Assembly: GCA_947463515.1 (NCBI GenBank)
Contig: CANHRI010000029.1
Span: 1-33,055 of the forward strand
Source of the DNA: Flavobacteriaceae bacterium
GTDB taxonomy: Bacteria > Bacteroidota > Bacteroidia > Flavobacteriales > Flavobacteriaceae
Direction: 5' to 3'
Length of the DNA stretch: 33,055 nucleotides
In this document: positions 8,993-16,288 of the stretch, piece after piece
How the letters are laid out: each line of letters begins with the position of its first letter
How positions within the stretch are numbered: the first letter of the stretch is position 1
The notes under the pieces: model-generated
Told to the model about the DNA's origin: nothing
The model's input: the letters and a program-made list of their open reading frames with translations, nothing else
Databases searched by the model: none
Translations under genes and position numbers: made by a program

Positions 8993-9580
8993 ATGAAACG
9001 AGAACTATTTGAATATGGTGGATACTACCATGTTTACAATCGAGGTAATAATGGAGAAAATTTATTCCTAGAGGAGCGAAACTATCTCTATTTTTTAAAT
9101 CTCATGAAAAAATACATTCATCCAGTTGCTGAAATTTATGCCTATTGTTTGATGAAAAATCATTTTCATATCATTCTAAAAATAAAAGAACAAGTTGAGT
9201 TGAATAGTATAGCGGAAGACAAATTGCACTTGCCCTTTGCCAACTTTTTTAACAGCTATGCAAAGGCAATAAATAAAGCCTATGGAAGAACAGGTAGTTT
9301 ATTCCAAGAACATCTAAAAAGAAATCGAATCAATTCAAATGAATCCCTAATTCAGGCTATTGCTTTTGTACATTTAAATCCCGAATATCATAAGGTTTGT
9401 CACGATTTTACTTCTTACAAACATACCTCCTATAAAGCTTATCTTTGTCTACAGCCAACCTTGTTAACCCGTCAATATATAATTGCATTATTTGGAGGGA
9501 TTGATAATTTTAAACACGGACATGATTTGAAAAAAATAAACTTTGAACATTTAAAGGATATCATTTTTCTTGAACAATAA
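8993..9580 (+). mobile_element. REP-associated tyrosine transposase (RAYT, Y1/IS200-like HUH family)
   Basis: A 195-residue protein with the family N-terminus YYHVYNRGNNGENLF, the HUH metal motif in KNHFHII (H57, H59) and the segment FVHLNPEYH at 125-133. In IS200-type enzymes and E. coli RAYT the nucleophilic Tyr and a metal-ligand Gln/Asn lie four residues apart (YxxxQ or YxxxN). Here N129 is present but the Tyr position is Phe (F125), so strand cleavage may be impaired unless another Tyr substitutes. It is flanked by matching palindromes (8946-8977 and 9585-9613), the usual arrangement of a domesticated REP/RAYT unit. It is more AT-rich than its neighbours and is inserted between alpha-2-macroglobulin and pbpC. 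Confidence 0.88.
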
Positions 9581-9584
9581 ATAA

Positions 9585-9613
9585 ACCTAACAGGTTTTAA
9601 AAACCTGTTAGGT
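9585..9613. repeat. REP-like palindrome downstream of the transposase gene
   Basis: Arms ACCTAACAGGTTTT (9585-9598) and its exact reverse complement (9600-9613) with a 1-nt spacer. It shares its outer 13 bases with the palindrome at 8946-8977. It ends only 16 nt before the assigned pbpC start codon. Confidence 0.9.
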
Positions 9614-9629
9614 CTAAATTAATAAATCA

Positions 9630-12035
9630 TTGCAAAAACAGATTTACATATTTATTCACTACTTAAAATCTAGGTTTTCACCGTTTTTCCAAGCGGTAAA
9701 AACGCGTGTACGTAAGCATCCCAAAAAATCAGCAATCCTAATAATTGTCCTTTTGGTTTATTATTTCTCGTTACCCCACACCCTGTTTCAAGTCCCTTAC
9801 GCCACCGTAATTGAAAGTTCGGAGGGACAGTTGCTGGCCGCTAAAATTGCTACGGATGGTCAGTGGCGTTTCCCAGCAAAGGACAGTGTTCCCGAAAAAT
9901 TCAAAAAATGCATTGTCTATTATGAAGATGAACATTTTTACCAGCATTGGGGATTCAATCCAATAGCCATGTACAAAGCTATACAACAAAATCGCGTGGC
10001 GGGTAAAGTGGTGCGCGGCGGGAGTACGCTGACCCAACAAGTGATCCGATTATCACGCAATAAACAAGACCGCACCTATTGGGAGAAAATAAAAGAAATC
10101 GTTTTGGCGACGCGATTGGAATTTCGCCACTCTAAGGATACGATTCTTGAACTCTATGCGGCACATGCCCCTTTTGGTGGAAATGTGGTGGGATTGGAAA
10201 TGGCTTCTTGGCGGTATTTTGGTGTGCAAGCGCATCAACTATCGTGGGCGGAAAGTGCGACATTGGCAGTACTACCTAATGCGCCACGGTTGATTTATCC
10301 GGGAAAAAATCAGGAAAAATTATTGAAAAAACGCAATGCGTTATTGTTAAAATTATTTCAAAATAAAGAGATTGACCAACTCACTTACGAATTGGCATTG
10401 AAAGAACCTTTGCCCCAAAAACCCTATGATTTACCGCAATTGGCTCCACATTTATTGGAACGGGTAGTCAAAAAATATCCCGGTGAACGCATCACCACAA
10501 CGATTGAATTGCCCATGCAAAATCGAGTGAATCAGATTGCGAGTTATTATTATAACCAATACAAACAAAACGAAGTTCATAATTTGGCGGTGATTGTGAT
10601 CGACGTGCAAAACCGAAATATTGTGAGTTATGTAGGCAATGCACCTACCGACTTGCAACACGGCAAAGATGTCGATATCATTGGTGCGCCGCGCAGTACG
10701 GGAAGTATTTTAAAACCCTTGCTGTTTGCCTCGATGTTGGATGAGGGCGAACTCTTACCCAACACTTTAGTAGCGGATATTCCGACTCAAATTTCAGGTT
10801 ATGCGCCTCAAAACTTCAACCAAACCTTTGACGGTGCGGTGCCTGCACAGCATGCTTTATCGCGTTCTTTGAATATTCCAGCCGTTTTGATGTTGCAAGA
10901 GCACGGCATTCCGAAGTTTTATGAAACGTTACAAAAATTGGGGCAAAAAAACATCAACAAACATCCCGATCATTATGGATTGTCGTTGATTTTGGGCGGC
11001 GCTGAAAGTAATTTATGGGATTTATCGAAGACGTATGCCAATATGACATCGACCTTAAATTATTATAATCGAACCAAAAAATACCGTAGTCATGAGTTTG
11101 CTGATTTGAATTACATACAGGGAAATGAACTCGATTTTGGGGCAGACTCCTTTGATAAAACCCTTTTCGGAGCGGGTTCGATTTACCTTACTTACACGGC
11201 GATGAAAGAAGTTAACCGCCCAGAAGGCGATGAAGCCTGGAAGTTTTATGATTCAGCACTACCCATTGCATGGAAAACGGGGACCAGTTTTGGAAACCGT
11301 GATGCATGGGCGATTGGCACCAATTCACGTTATGTCGTTGGAGTTTGGGTGGGAAATGCCTCGGGAGAGGGCCGACCCGAATTGACGGGAGTAGAAAGTG
11401 CTGCTCCCATATTATTTGATGTTTTTAATACGTTGCCCAAATCGAGTTGGTTTAAAGCGCCATTAAACGATTTGGAACAAGCAGAAATCTGCACGCAGAG
11501 CGGACATATTGCCCAAGACGACTGTCCGAAATCAAAACAATGGATCCCATTAAAAGGATTAAAAACCAAAGTATGCCCATATCATAAATTGGTGCATTTG
11601 GACCCAACCGAACAGTTTAGAGTGAATAGTAATTGTGAATCAGTAGATCAAATAGTGTCAAAAAAATGGTTTGTATTGCCCCCCGTTTGGGAGTGGTATT
11701 ACAAAAGCTTACATATTGATTACCAAACCTTACCGCCTTTTCGGTCGGATTGTGTGGGGGAGGCACAGGTACAAATGGATTTTATATATCCGCGGGCTAA
11801 GAGTAAAATTTATTTGACCAAAAACTTTAACGGAGTGATACAGCCTGTGGTATTTAAGGTGGCCCATTCTAATCGAGAAGCCAAATTGTATTGGTATGTG
11901 GATGACCGATTTTTGGGAACCACCCAAACCTTTCACGAAATGCAGATTACGGCCCAAACAGGCGTGCATCGGGTGACGGTAGTGGATGAAAAAGGCAATG
12001 AAATCAAACGTAAAGTCGAGTTGATAAGCGATTGA
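9630..12035 (+). CDS. pbpC: Penicillin-binding protein 1C (bifunctional peptidoglycan glycosyltransferase/transpeptidase)
   Basis: Inner-membrane protein with a cytoplasmic basic N-terminus, one membrane span (about 33-49), a GT51 glycosyltransferase domain (catalytic E99 in YEDEHFYQHWGF; GGSTLTQQ at 130-137), a transpeptidase domain (SILK with S359/K362, SLN, and KTG at 549-551) and a C-terminal BiPBP_C-like beta domain (about 725-795). Length (801) is normal for PBP1C. The only start before the membrane span is TTG at 9630; no in-frame ATG occurs until after the glycosyltransferase motif begins. The REP palindrome lies 16 nt upstream, so the original start region may have been altered by the insertion. 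Partnership with the upstream alpha-2-macroglobulin is a recurring arrangement in bacteria (yfhM-pbpC in E. coli). Confidence 0.93.
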   Translation: MQKQIYIFIHYLKSRFSPFFQAVKTRVRKHPKKSAILIIVLLVYYFSLPHTLFQVPYATVIESSEGQLLAAKIATDGQWRFPAKDSVPEKFKKCIVYYEDEHFYQHWGFNPIAMYKAIQQNRVAGKVVRGGSTLTQQVIRLSRNKQDRTYWEKIKEIVLATRLEFRHSKDTILELYAAHAPFGGNVVGLEMASWRYFGVQAHQLSWAESATLAVLPNAPRLIYPGKNQEKLLKKRNALLLKLFQNKEIDQLTYELALKEPLPQKPYDLPQLAPHLLERVVKKYPGERITTTIELPMQNRVNQIASYYYNQYKQNEVHNLAVIVIDVQNRNIVSYVGNAPTDLQHGKDVDIIGAPRSTGSILKPLLFASMLDEGELLPNTLVADIPTQISGYAPQNFNQTFDGAVPAQHALSRSLNIPAVLMLQEHGIPKFYETLQKLGQKNINKHPDHYGLSLILGGAESNLWDLSKTYANMTSTLNYYNRTKKYRSHEFADLNYIQGNELDFGADSFDKTLFGAGSIYLTYTAMKEVNRPEGDEAWKFYDSALPIAWKTGTSFGNRDAWAIGTNSRYVVGVWVGNASGEGRPELTGVESAAPILFDVFNTLPKSSWFKAPLNDLEQAEICTQSGHIAQDDCPKSKQWIPLKGLKTKVCPYHKLVHLDPTEQFRVNSNCESVDQIVSKKWFVLPPVWEWYYKSLHIDYQTLPPFRSDCVGEAQVQMDFIYPRAKSKIYLTKNFNGVIQPVVFKVAHSNREAKLYWYVDDRFLGTTQTFHEMQITAQTGVHRVTVVDEKGNEIKRKVELISD

Positions 12036-12046
12036 TAGCATGTTGC

Positions 12047-12147
12047 AGCCCGGACTTGCCTACCGGCAGGCAGGTTGAAGCGGCATCCTCCCGACGTTAG
12101 GAGGGAGACCTACCTTATTCGGCAGGCAAGTACAGCGGAAAGCCGGA
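12047..12147 (+). repeat. Structured intergenic repeat, copy B (3' UTR of pbpC)
   Basis: Begins AGCCCGGAC (12047-12055), exactly 11 nt after the pbpC stop codon. It continues with the palindrome GCCTACCGGCAGGC (12058-12071), TGAAGCGGCAT (12076-12086), a CCTCC/GGAGG hairpin, a second half-copy of the palindrome (CGGCAGGCAAG, 12120-12130) and ends GCGGAAAGCCGGA (12135-12147). Block order equals copy A. A terminator hairpin follows 18 nt later. Confidence 0.75.
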
Positions 12148-12165
12148 ATTGCTGCCCAAAAACAA

Positions 12166-12198
12166 AAAAACCGCCTATCACGTCGAAAGGCGGTTTTT
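12166..12198. terminator. Bidirectional terminator between pbpC and rng
   Basis: Arms AAAAACCGCCT (12166-12176) and AGGCGGTTTTT (12188-12198) pair perfectly, with T runs on both strands. It sits 2 nt past the rng stop codon and also closes the pbpC transcript after repeat copy B. Confidence 0.88.
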
Positions 12199-12200
12199 CT

Positions 12201-13751
12201 TTATTCTTTAATCTCGTTTCCTTCTTCGTTAAAGAAACGGTATTCGAGGTACGTGTAAGCATCACGAGGTATGATTTTCACCCATTTTTTATGTTCGAAG
12301 AACCACTTCAAACGTAAAGATGGAAAACCTTTGGTAAGGTAGGCAGCCACAAAAGGATGGGCATTAAGCACCAACTTATTTTGACTGTCTTTTAATCGTT
12401 CAATATCGGAAGCAATGCGGTCGATTAACAAAATGGGCGCATCGACTTCGCCTTGTGATCCTTGGCTAGGATCTTCTTCCTGTGTTTTAATGTTGACTTC
12501 AGGTCGCACCCGTTGTCGTGTAATTTGGACCAATCCGAATTTACTCGGAGGCAAAATTTTGTGTTTTGCTTTGTCATCGCTCATTTCCGCTTTGAGATGA
12601 TCATAGAGTACTTTGCGATTTTCAGGATTTTGCATATCAATAAAATCAATCACAATAATCCCACCCATATCGCGCAGTCGCAACTGTCTCGCAATTTCTG
12701 TAGCTGCAATCAAATTGACTTCCATAGCGGTGCCTTCTTGACTGGTTGCTTTATTGGAGCGGTTGCCACTATTCACATCGATTACATGGAGCGCTTCCGT
12801 ATGTTCGATAATCAAATAGGCTCCTTTACTCATGGAAACGGTTTTCCCAAAGGAAGTTTTGATTTGTCGTTCAATATGAAACCGTTCAAAAATCGGATGA
12901 TCGACGGCTTGATAAAGCTTCACAATTTTTTGTTTCTCCGGCGCTATTTCGGCTAAATAGTCCTTAGTTTGTTGGTACAACACTTCATCATCAACGGTGA
13001 TTCCTGTAAAGGTATCGTTGAAAATGTCTCTAAGCATCGAAGAAACTTTGGTAAGTTCGCTCAATACTTTCGACGGATGATGTGCCGTAGGTAATCGTTT
13101 GCACATTGCAATCCATCTGTTCATCAGATTTTGCAAGTCTTTTTCGAGTTCGGCTGTTGATTTGCCTTCGGCTACTGTTCTCACAATAACACCAAATCCT
13201 TTCGGTTTGACGGCGGTAACTAATTTTTTGAGTCGGTCTTTTTCTTCTCGTGAATTGATTTTTTGTGAAACCGAAACCCGATCGGAGAACGGCACTAACA
13301 CCAAATATCGTCCCGCAAACGAAAGCTCTGAGCTGATGCGCGGTCCTTTGGTGGAAATGGGTTCTTTGACCACTTGAACTAGTACCGATTGATTGGCGCT
13401 CAACACATCGGCGATGGCACCATTTTTATCAATCTCTTTTTCAAACGGAAAGTTTTTTAGGGAGAAATCTTTTAATTTACCTGTGCTTACAAGTTTAATG
13501 AATTTCAAATAAGAAGTGAGATTGGGTCCCAAATCATGATAATGCAAAAATGCATCTTTCTCGAATCCAACGTTAACGAAGGCTGCGTTGAGTCCTGGGA
13601 CTGGTTTACGAATTTTGGCAATAAAAATATCACCTACCAAAAATTGGCTTCGATCTTCTTCTTCTTTGTGTAATTCAATGAGTTTTCCATCTTTTAATAA
13701 GGCAAAATCTACAGCATCTTCACCCTTTCGGATGATAAGTTCTTTATTCAT
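12201..13751 (-). CDS. rng: Ribonuclease G/E family endoribonuclease
   Basis: Endonuclease for rRNA maturation and mRNA decay. An S1-like RNA-binding domain occupies about residues 35-125 (VGDIFIAKIRKPVPGLNAAFVNVG). The catalytic aspartates are D325 in VIDVNSGN and D369 in IIVIDFIDM. After the FGLVQITRQRVRPE segment, where RNase E and many RNase G proteins carry the CPxCxG zinc-link motif, this protein has no cysteine; its only Cys is C217. Length (516) is close to E. coli RNase G (489). The ATG at 13751 gives a normal family N-terminus (MNKELIIRKG). It lies downstream of HU and the 30-residue gene on the same strand, separated from them by a terminator. Confidence 0.93.
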   Translation of the reverse strand: MNKELIIRKGEDAVDFALLKDGKLIELHKEEEDRSQFLVGDIFIAKIRKPVPGLNAAFVNVGFEKDAFLHYHDLGPNLTSYLKFIKLVSTGKLKDFSLKNFPFEKEIDKNGAIADVLSANQSVLVQVVKEPISTKGPRISSELSFAGRYLVLVPFSDRVSVSQKINSREEKDRLKKLVTAVKPKGFGVIVRTVAEGKSTAELEKDLQNLMNRWIAMCKRLPTAHHPSKVLSELTKVSSMLRDIFNDTFTGITVDDEVLYQQTKDYLAEIAPEKQKIVKLYQAVDHPIFERFHIERQIKTSFGKTVSMSKGAYLIIEHTEALHVIDVNSGNRSNKATSQEGTAMEVNLIAATEIARQLRLRDMGGIIVIDFIDMQNPENRKVLYDHLKAEMSDDKAKHKILPPSKFGLVQITRQRVRPEVNIKTQEEDPSQGSQGEVDAPILLIDRIASDIERLKDSQNKLVLNAHPFVAAYLTKGFPSLRLKWFFEHKKWVKIIPRDAYTYLEYRFFNEEGNEIKE

Positions 13752-13775
13752 GATGTAAATTTTTATCCCGGAACA

Positions 13776-13789
13776 GGTCTTTAAAGACC
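13776..13789. promoter_or_regulatory. Perfect 14-bp palindrome upstream of rng
   Basis: GGTCTTTAAAGACC lies 24 nt before the rng start codon, probably in its 5' UTR. It could be an operator or an mRNA hairpin; the sequence does not decide. The rest of the 217-nt gap (13752-13968) shows no coding potential. Confidence 0.35.
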
Positions 13790-13952
13790 AATTTTAGGAT
13801 GGATTAAACATTTATACAGGTTGTTTACCCGTTGGGAAAAATAAAAAAAATTAACGATTGATTAGGGTTGCAACGTAAAACAACCTAAAAAACAGTATTT
13901 ATTTCGAATTTTGTTAAGTTTTTCCCGTAATTTCAAGGAACGTGTAAAAAGA

Positions 13953-13977
13953 AAAAAGTAGTTAAAAACTACTTTTT
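13953..13977 (-). terminator. Terminator overlapping the end of the 30-residue basic gene
   Basis: Arms AAAAAGTAGTT (13953-13963) and AACTACTTTTT (13967-13977), loop of 3 nt, followed by Ts on the minus strand. The last codons and the TAG stop (13969-13971) of the small gene are part of the stem. Confidence 0.8.
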
Positions 13978-14061
13978 CTTTTTATGACGGTTTGCTCTCG
14001 CTCTTTTCTTACGTTTATGCGTCGCAACCTTATGTCTTTTTCTTTTTTTACCGCTTGGCAT
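13969..14061 (-). CDS. 30-residue Lys/Arg/His-rich protein, probably ribosome-associated
   Basis: Begins MPSGKKRKRHKVATHKRKK and ends RHKKKK; about two thirds of the residues are Lys, Arg or His, and none is acidic. From memory, near-identical short proteins are widespread in Bacteroidetes. Such composition is typical of small ribosomal proteins (THX, bL36, or the Bacteroidetes-specific small protein described as bL38), but which, if any, is not determined here. The gene follows HU by 31 nt on the same strand and is closed by its own terminator, so it is probably cotranscribed with HU. Confidence 0.8.
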   Translation of the reverse strand: MPSGKKRKRHKVATHKRKKRARANRHKKKK

Positions 14062-14092
14062 AGGTTAATTTGTTAGTGATTAATAAATATTT

Positions 14093-14386
14093 TTAGACTG
14101 TAACTTCAGTTTTAGCTTTTACACCTTCAACAAATACTTTAGCTGGCTTAAAGGCAGGAATGTTGTGGGCTGGAATCTTGATGGTAGTATTTTTGGAAAT
14201 ATTTCTACCTGTTTTCTCTGCTCTTGTTTTGATGATGAAGCTACCGAATCCTCTTAGGTATACATTGTCTCCGTTCTCTAATGAAGCCTTTACTTCTTCC
14301 ATCAATGCTTCTACAGTAGATTGAACATCTCCTTTTTCAAGACCTAATTTCTCTGAAATCTTCGCTACGATATCTGCTTTCGTCAT
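14093..14386 (-). CDS. hup: HU family DNA-binding protein
   Basis: A 97-residue nucleoid protein that bends and compacts DNA as a dimer. It starts MTKADIVAKISEKLGL and carries the dimerisation helices, the signature GFGSFIIKTRAEKTGRN and the arm ending IPAFKPAKVF. The short tail (EGVKAKTEVTV) is usual for Bacteroidetes HU. A full-consensus promoter (14429-14460) precedes it, fitting high expression, and the 30-residue basic gene follows it. Confidence 0.95.
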   Translation of the reverse strand: MTKADIVAKISEKLGLEKGDVQSTVEALMEEVKASLENGDNVYLRGFGSFIIKTRAEKTGRNISKNTTIKIPAHNIPAFKPAKVFVEGVKAKTEVTV

Positions 14387-14428
14387 TTTCTTTCGTATTT
14401 AATAATTATGTGTAAATTTTTGAGAGTG

Positions 14429-14460
14429 CAAATATAGGAATTAAAAAAACAAATTTTCAA
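14429..14460 (-). promoter_or_regulatory. Promoter of HU (TTG-N21-TATATTTG)
   Basis: On the minus strand the -33 TTG (14458-14460) is followed after 21 nt by TATATTTG (14429-14436), which fits the flavobacterial consensus TTG-N17-23-TAnnTTTG. The leader to the HU ATG is about 40 nt and AT-rich. Confidence 0.75.
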
Positions 14461-14494
14461 GTATAATCTATTAAAATTTAAATACATAAAGTTA

Positions 14495-14502
14495 TACTTT
14501 TG
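14495..14502 (+). promoter_or_regulatory. Promoter -7 box of mutY (TACTTTTG)
   Basis: Matches TAnnTTTG and lies 17 nt before the mutY ATG, divergent from the HU promoter. No TTG at standard spacing was seen. Confidence 0.5.
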
Positions 14503-14519
14503 TTAAACTCAAATTATCC

Positions 14520-15551
14520 ATGGAATTTACTAACTCACTATTAATTTGGTATTTAGAAAACCAACGGGAACTCCCTTGGCGTCAAACGCGCGACCCTTAT
14601 TGCATTTGGCTCTCAGAAATCATGTTGCAACAAACCCGAGTAGCTCAAGCCACACCCTATTATTTGCGCTTTCTTGAAGCCTTTCCTACGGTTGTCGATT
14701 TGGCCGAAGCCTCTGAAGAACAAGTATTGAAACTATGGCAAGGACTTGGGTATTACTCTCGCGCCCGTAACCTTCATCATACCGCCAAACAAGTTGCCTT
14801 TGATTACCAAGGCCAATTTCCAAAATCGTATCACGAACTCCTAAAACTCAAAGGAGTTGGTGCTTATACCGCAGCTGCAATAGCTTCCATTGCTTTTGAT
14901 GAAGCCGTAGCAGTAGTCGATGGAAATGTGTATCGGGTGTTAGCACGCTTTTTTGGGGTTGAAACTGACATTGCCTCTACTTCCGCTCAAAAAGAGTTTA
15001 CTGCTTTGGCTAATACGTTATTAGACCCCAAGCGCCCAGCACAATTCAACCAAGCACTGATGGAATTTGGCGCGATACAGTGCACACCCAAAAATCCGCA
15101 GTGCATTCAATGCCCCCTTCAATGGGGTTGTGTAGCCTATCGCGATCAAAAAGTAGATATATTGCCTGTAAAAACAAAAAAAACAAAAGTAACCGATCGC
15201 TATTTCCATTACCTAGTCATAGAAGATCCACAACGTAAGATTTTGCTTGAAAAAAGAACGGAAAAAGGAATCTGGCATAACCTCTACCAATTTCCTTTAA
15301 TTGAAACTACCTCATCTTCAGCTTGGGAGGATTTACAACAAAAAATAGAATCCATTTGGCCTAGTGAAACCATCAATTCTATAGTTGAAATGAATAAAAC
15401 AGCTATTTTACATAAACTATCTCATCAAAATTTGTATATTCGTTTTTACAAGATTAGTCTTAATAAAGAATTGGCGACTGGAGTACCAAGAGAATCTCTT
15501 GAAGATTACCCTTTTCCAATAGTAATTTATAATTTTATTAAGACGTATTAG
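14520..15551 (+). CDS. mutY: A/G-specific adenine glycosylase
   Basis: Removes adenine mispaired with 8-oxoguanine in base excision repair. The catalytic Glu (E33 in LSEIMLQQT), the helix-hairpin-helix LKGVGAYTAAAIAS (110-123) and the catalytic Asp (D134 in VVDGNVYRV) are present. The [4Fe-4S] cluster cysteines are C188, C195, C198 and C204 (spacing 6-2-5). The C-terminal third is the NUDIX-like domain that recognises 8-oxoG. Length 343 is normal. The order mutY-ssb-gldD resembles the F. johnsoniae gliding locus. Confidence 0.95.
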   Translation: MEFTNSLLIWYLENQRELPWRQTRDPYCIWLSEIMLQQTRVAQATPYYLRFLEAFPTVVDLAEASEEQVLKLWQGLGYYSRARNLHHTAKQVAFDYQGQFPKSYHELLKLKGVGAYTAAAIASIAFDEAVAVVDGNVYRVLARFFGVETDIASTSAQKEFTALANTLLDPKRPAQFNQALMEFGAIQCTPKNPQCIQCPLQWGCVAYRDQKVDILPVKTKKTKVTDRYFHYLVIEDPQRKILLEKRTEKGIWHNLYQFPLIETTSSSAWEDLQQKIESIWPSETINSIVEMNKTAILHKLSHQNLYIRFYKISLNKELATGVPRESLEDYPFPIVIYNFIKTY

Positions 15552-15562
15552 GTATTAATTCG

Positions 15563-15570
15563 TATTTTTG
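15563..15570 (+). promoter_or_regulatory. Promoter -7 box of ssb (TATTTTTG)
   Basis: Perfect TAnnTTTG, 11 nt after the mutY stop codon and 26 nt before the ssb ATG, so ssb can be transcribed separately from mutY. Confidence 0.6.
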
Positions 15571-15596
15571 CGTGATATAAATACGCCAATTTAATT

Positions 15597-16028
15597 ATGA
15601 ACGGGACACTTAACAAAGTTATGCTGATTGGTCATCTGGGGGATGATGTTAAAATGCACTATTTCGAAGGCGGTAATTGTATTGGGCGCTTTCCATTAGC
15701 AACAAACGAGATTTATATCAATAAATCCACTAACGAAAAAATTACATCAACCGAATGGCACAATTTGGTTGTACGCAACAAAGCAGCTGAAATCTGCGAA
15801 CGCTTTTTATCCAAAGGCGATAAAATTTATGTCGAAGGGCGAATCAAATCGCGTCAATGGACTACCGAGGAAGGAATTACTAAATACACTACAGAAATTC
15901 AGGTTACTGAATTTACATTCCTGAATGTGAAAAAAGATTTAGAAAGCCGCTCGGTTCCGAACCACGAACCTAGAAATGCTAGCTATGAAACGCCAAGCTC
16001 GCATGTTGAAAACGATATGCCTTTCTAA
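15597..16028 (+). CDS. ssb: Single-stranded DNA-binding protein
   Basis: OB-fold protein that coats single-stranded DNA in replication and repair. It begins MNGTLNKVMLIGHLGDDV and contains the family stretches WHNLVVRNKAAEICERFLSKG and YVEGRIKSRQW. A disordered linker leads to the acidic tip DMPF, which recruits partner enzymes. 143 residues is the usual size for Bacteroidetes. It lies between mutY and the structured RNA candidate. Confidence 0.95.
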   Translation: MNGTLNKVMLIGHLGDDVKMHYFEGGNCIGRFPLATNEIYINKSTNEKITSTEWHNLVVRNKAAEICERFLSKGDKIYVEGRIKSRQWTTEEGITKYTTEIQVTEFTFLNVKKDLESRSVPNHEPRNASYETPSSHVENDMPF

Positions 16029-16038
16029 ACTACTTCCG

Positions 16039-16059
16039 TTTTAATGTATTGCATTAAAA
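16039..16059 (+). other. Small hairpin after ssb
   Basis: TTTTAATG (16039-16046) and CATTAAAA (16052-16059) pair perfectly around a 5-nt loop, 10 nt after the ssb stop. There is no T run on either side, so it is not a standard intrinsic terminator. It may protect the ssb mRNA 3' end or belong to the neighbouring RNA element. Confidence 0.4.
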
Positions 16060-16072
16060 TGTAAAAAAGTCA

Positions 16073-16165
16073 AACTGCAGTTGCTTCTTGGATTATGTTC
16101 CCCATAGTGAGAATATAATTTTGTTTCTACAAAACAAACCAAAAAGCAATTGCAGTTCTTTTTTT
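16073..16165 (+). ncRNA. Candidate structured small RNA: three-way junction ending in a U7 tract
   Basis: Outer stem: 16073-16091 pairs with 16139-16157, 18 of 19 positions (one G-U, one mismatch). Inside it are two hairpins side by side: TTATGTTC/GAATATAA (93-100 with 111-118, loop of 10 nt) and TTTTGT/ACAAAA (119-124 with 129-134, loop of 4 nt). Seven Ts follow at 16159-16165, making the 3' end look like an intrinsic terminator. No reading frame crosses it. It may be an independent small RNA, the 3' UTR of ssb, or a terminator that grew by insertion. No clear TAnnTTTG box precedes it, so processing from the ssb transcript is plausible. It was not recognised as a named RNA family. Confidence 0.55.
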
Positions 16166-16288
16166 CAAAAACACCTGAATCTGTTGGTGTCTCTATATTT
16201 TCAACTTACATTCTCTATTTTTAAAATAATACGACTAGCTTAGCGTTAACCCCTTTGATAAAAAGAATAAATTGTCGCATCTAAATGA

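Noticed and set aside
12075..12317. 80-residue open frame on the plus strand
   Set aside because: It runs from repeat copy B through the terminator into the antisense of rng; no protein features.
12462..12956. 164-residue open frame on the plus strand
   Set aside because: Antisense to rng, whose catalytic motifs are encoded here; composition is that of a shadow frame.
16039..16059. Hairpin after ssb as an intrinsic terminator
   Set aside because: Stem is pure and short but no T run follows on either strand; kept only as a hairpin.
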